The notes under the pieces: model-generated
Seen by the model: the letters and a program-made list of their open reading frames with translations, nothing else
What the model was told of the DNA's origin: nothing
The model's database searches: none
Program-made: the position numbers and the translations under genes
Part shown: in pieces, positions 31,715-33,058 of the stretch
Layout: each line of letters starts with the position of its first letter
How positions within the stretch are numbered: position 1 is the stretch's first letter
Assembly (NCBI GenBank): GCA_903948415.1
Contig: CAJAYO010000189.1
Span: 1-33,058 of the forward strand
DNA from: an uncultured Opitutia bacterium
GTDB lineage: Bacteria; Verrucomicrobiota; Verrucomicrobiia; Opitutales; Opitutaceae
DNA length: 33,058 bases
Direction: 5' to 3'

Positions 31715-33011
31715 TGACCACGGCCCGACGCGTTTTCGTTTTCCGGTTTGCCGCGGGCGCGGGTGCGACCGGGCGGGCGGTGGCGCAAGAAGGCCGTCGC
31801 GGGGGCCGGCCCGAGGCGGCGCCGGTCGCGGCTGCGGCGGGAGAATAATCGGCGGCACCCGAGGCGAAAGCGGCGGACAAGAAGGACGAGAAGGAAAAAG
31901 GAGCCGGTGCTGCCGGTCACGGGGGACGCGATCACGCTGGGGGCAAGGTCGTCACCTGCCGGGCGACGGCCGGTTACCCGGCGACGAAGGACGCGAAGAC
32001 AGAGAAGACGAAGGCGAACAGTTTCGTCGTGGCCTTCACCAAGCTCGGCACCGAGCCGGCGAAGGTCGATCCGGCGAAGCGCGCGCTCACGTTTGCGTTC
32101 AACGGCGGCCCGGGCTCCGCGTCCATCTGGCTGCACATGGGTGCCCTCGGGCCGAAGCGGGTCGGGATGAAGGCGAACGGCGAGTCGCTGCCGCCGCCCG
32201 ACCCGAGGGCGGAGATCTGCCGGATACGCTGTTTTTGCCGACCTCCACCGCGGGCGCGTGGTATCACAACAAGCGCGGTGGCGCCCTGGCGGTGGGGCGA
32301 TTTGCGCACGGCGCTCACGGCGGCGGAGAAATTGGTGCAGGACAAGGATGCGCCGGCGCTTATGCGCGGCGACGCGGGGCCCGCGGAGGAAAAGGCGGCG
32401 CTCGCCCAAGAGATTGCGGCGCTCCCGGGGATGCCCGAGGCGTTCGTGCTGCAGCGCAATCTGCGCAACGAGATTGCGACGTTCGCCACCCAACTGCTGG
32501 AAGCGCAGGACGGCTCGGGGGGGCGTTTCGACTGCCGGTTGACGGGCATCCGGTACCCGCCAGGGCGGGCGCCCGACCGGAGTTCGATCCGAGCGACGAA
32601 GCGGTGCTGGGCAACGACACGGCGTGTTTCAACGACGACGTGCGCCGCGAGCTGAACTACGAGAGCGACCTGCCCGACCAGGCGCTGACCGGCGAGGTTT
32701 GCCCGTGGAACTACCGCAACGTGCAGAACGAGGATCTCAACACGGCGGAGCTCCTGCACCAGGCGATGAGCCGCAACACGAGGCGCAAGGTCTGGATCGC
32801 GAACGGCTCGTTCGATCTCGCGACACCTTATTTTGCGACCGACTGCACCGTGCGGCAGATGGGGCTCGCCGCGGCCGTGCGGGGCAACGTCACGCAGACC
32901 GTCTACGAGGGCGGGCCCATGATGGATCGGGTGCCGACGGAACTCGCGAAACGGCAGGTGGACGCGGCGAAGTTTTTCGACCCGACGCTGACGAGCGTGG
33001 GCGTGCGGTGA
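31711..33011 (+). pseudogene. Decayed S10 serine carboxypeptidase
   Basis: Several frames together spell an S10 peptidase. From ATG 31711 the frame reads MMTTARRVFVFRF, hits TAA at 31846, and resumes in the same frame with LTFAFNGGPGSASIWLHMGALGPKR (about 32088-32160). Near 32210 it jumps to another frame at DLPDTLFLPTSTAGAWYHNK; the ~170 residues that normally lie between, including the GESYG nucleophile, are missing. A third stretch, LRNEIATFATQLLEAQDG (frame 1), and then PEFDPSDEAVLGND to the stop at 33011 follow. The catalytic Asp is present in DLATPYF (32814-32816), but the catalytic His of the usual YEAGHMMY is Pro (CCC, 32916-32918). Family members hydrolyse C-terminal residues of peptides outside the cytosol. 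It is coupled to the amidohydrolase gene by ATGA. Confidence 0.85.
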
Positions 33012-33058
33012 GGCCCGGGATTGCGCCCGCGCAGGCGACGGGAATCCGCGGCGGCAAC

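Overview
The window is very GC-rich and reads like a chromosomal segment of a Verrucomicrobiota bacterium, most likely from the Opitutaceae or a close relative. Three things suggest this. There is a large secreted dehydrogenase-like protein ending in the PVC-type CxxCH heme domain (the TIGR02604/TIGR02603 architecture). There is a matrixin-type protease ending in two ~125-residue repeats of a kind I associate with Verrucomicrobia. Several genes also start without a Shine-Dalgarno sequence, some after pyrimidine-only leaders. The taxonomic call is inference, because no rRNA or other marker gene is present. I saw no tRNA, rRNA, CRISPR array, prophage or insertion sequence.

Layout, left to right. 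Positions 1-1462 hold a truncated minus-strand gene with a clear sigma70-like promoter, a small plus-strand double-CxxC protein, and a long gene-poor stretch with a 12-bp tandem repeat and an intrinsic terminator. Positions 1463-6220 hold mpl (cell-wall recycling ligase, plus), which converges with overlapping stop codons on a hybrid histidine kinase, then rimO (ribosomal protein S12 methylthiotransferase) and a 32-residue basic protein with its own promoter and terminator. Positions 6413-13663 hold the 1432-residue SGNH/propeller/HEAT/cytochrome c protein (plus), converging on a two-gene minus operon for a secreted protein and a matrixin-like Ig-repeat protein. Positions 13704-18616 hold an Rsm22/METTL17-like methyltransferase, a frame-broken ORF remnant, a second methyltransferase and a lipase maturation factor-like membrane protein whose gene carries two palindromes inside its reading frame.

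Positions 18696-21282 are an ABC importer operon (ATPase, permease, NMT1/THI5-type binding protein). Positions 21868-23154 encode a secreted TPR plus beta-propeller protein. Positions 23265-26823 are a MacA/MacB-like efflux operon ending in a textbook terminator. From 26824 the opposite strand carries a candidate operon of a fused double amidohydrolase, a second amidohydrolase lacking the HxH metal motif, and a decayed S10 serine carboxypeptidase. The genes overlap by 11 bp and by ATGA, so they look translationally coupled and aimed at secreted peptides or related amides.

I found no clear new multi-gene defence or mobile system. The least ordinary items are the in-frame palindrome pair in the lipase maturation factor gene, the triad-less S10 peptidase remnant in an otherwise intact operon, the amidohydrolase set in which only one of three modules keeps its metal motif, and the four-cysteine Rsm22-like methyltransferase.
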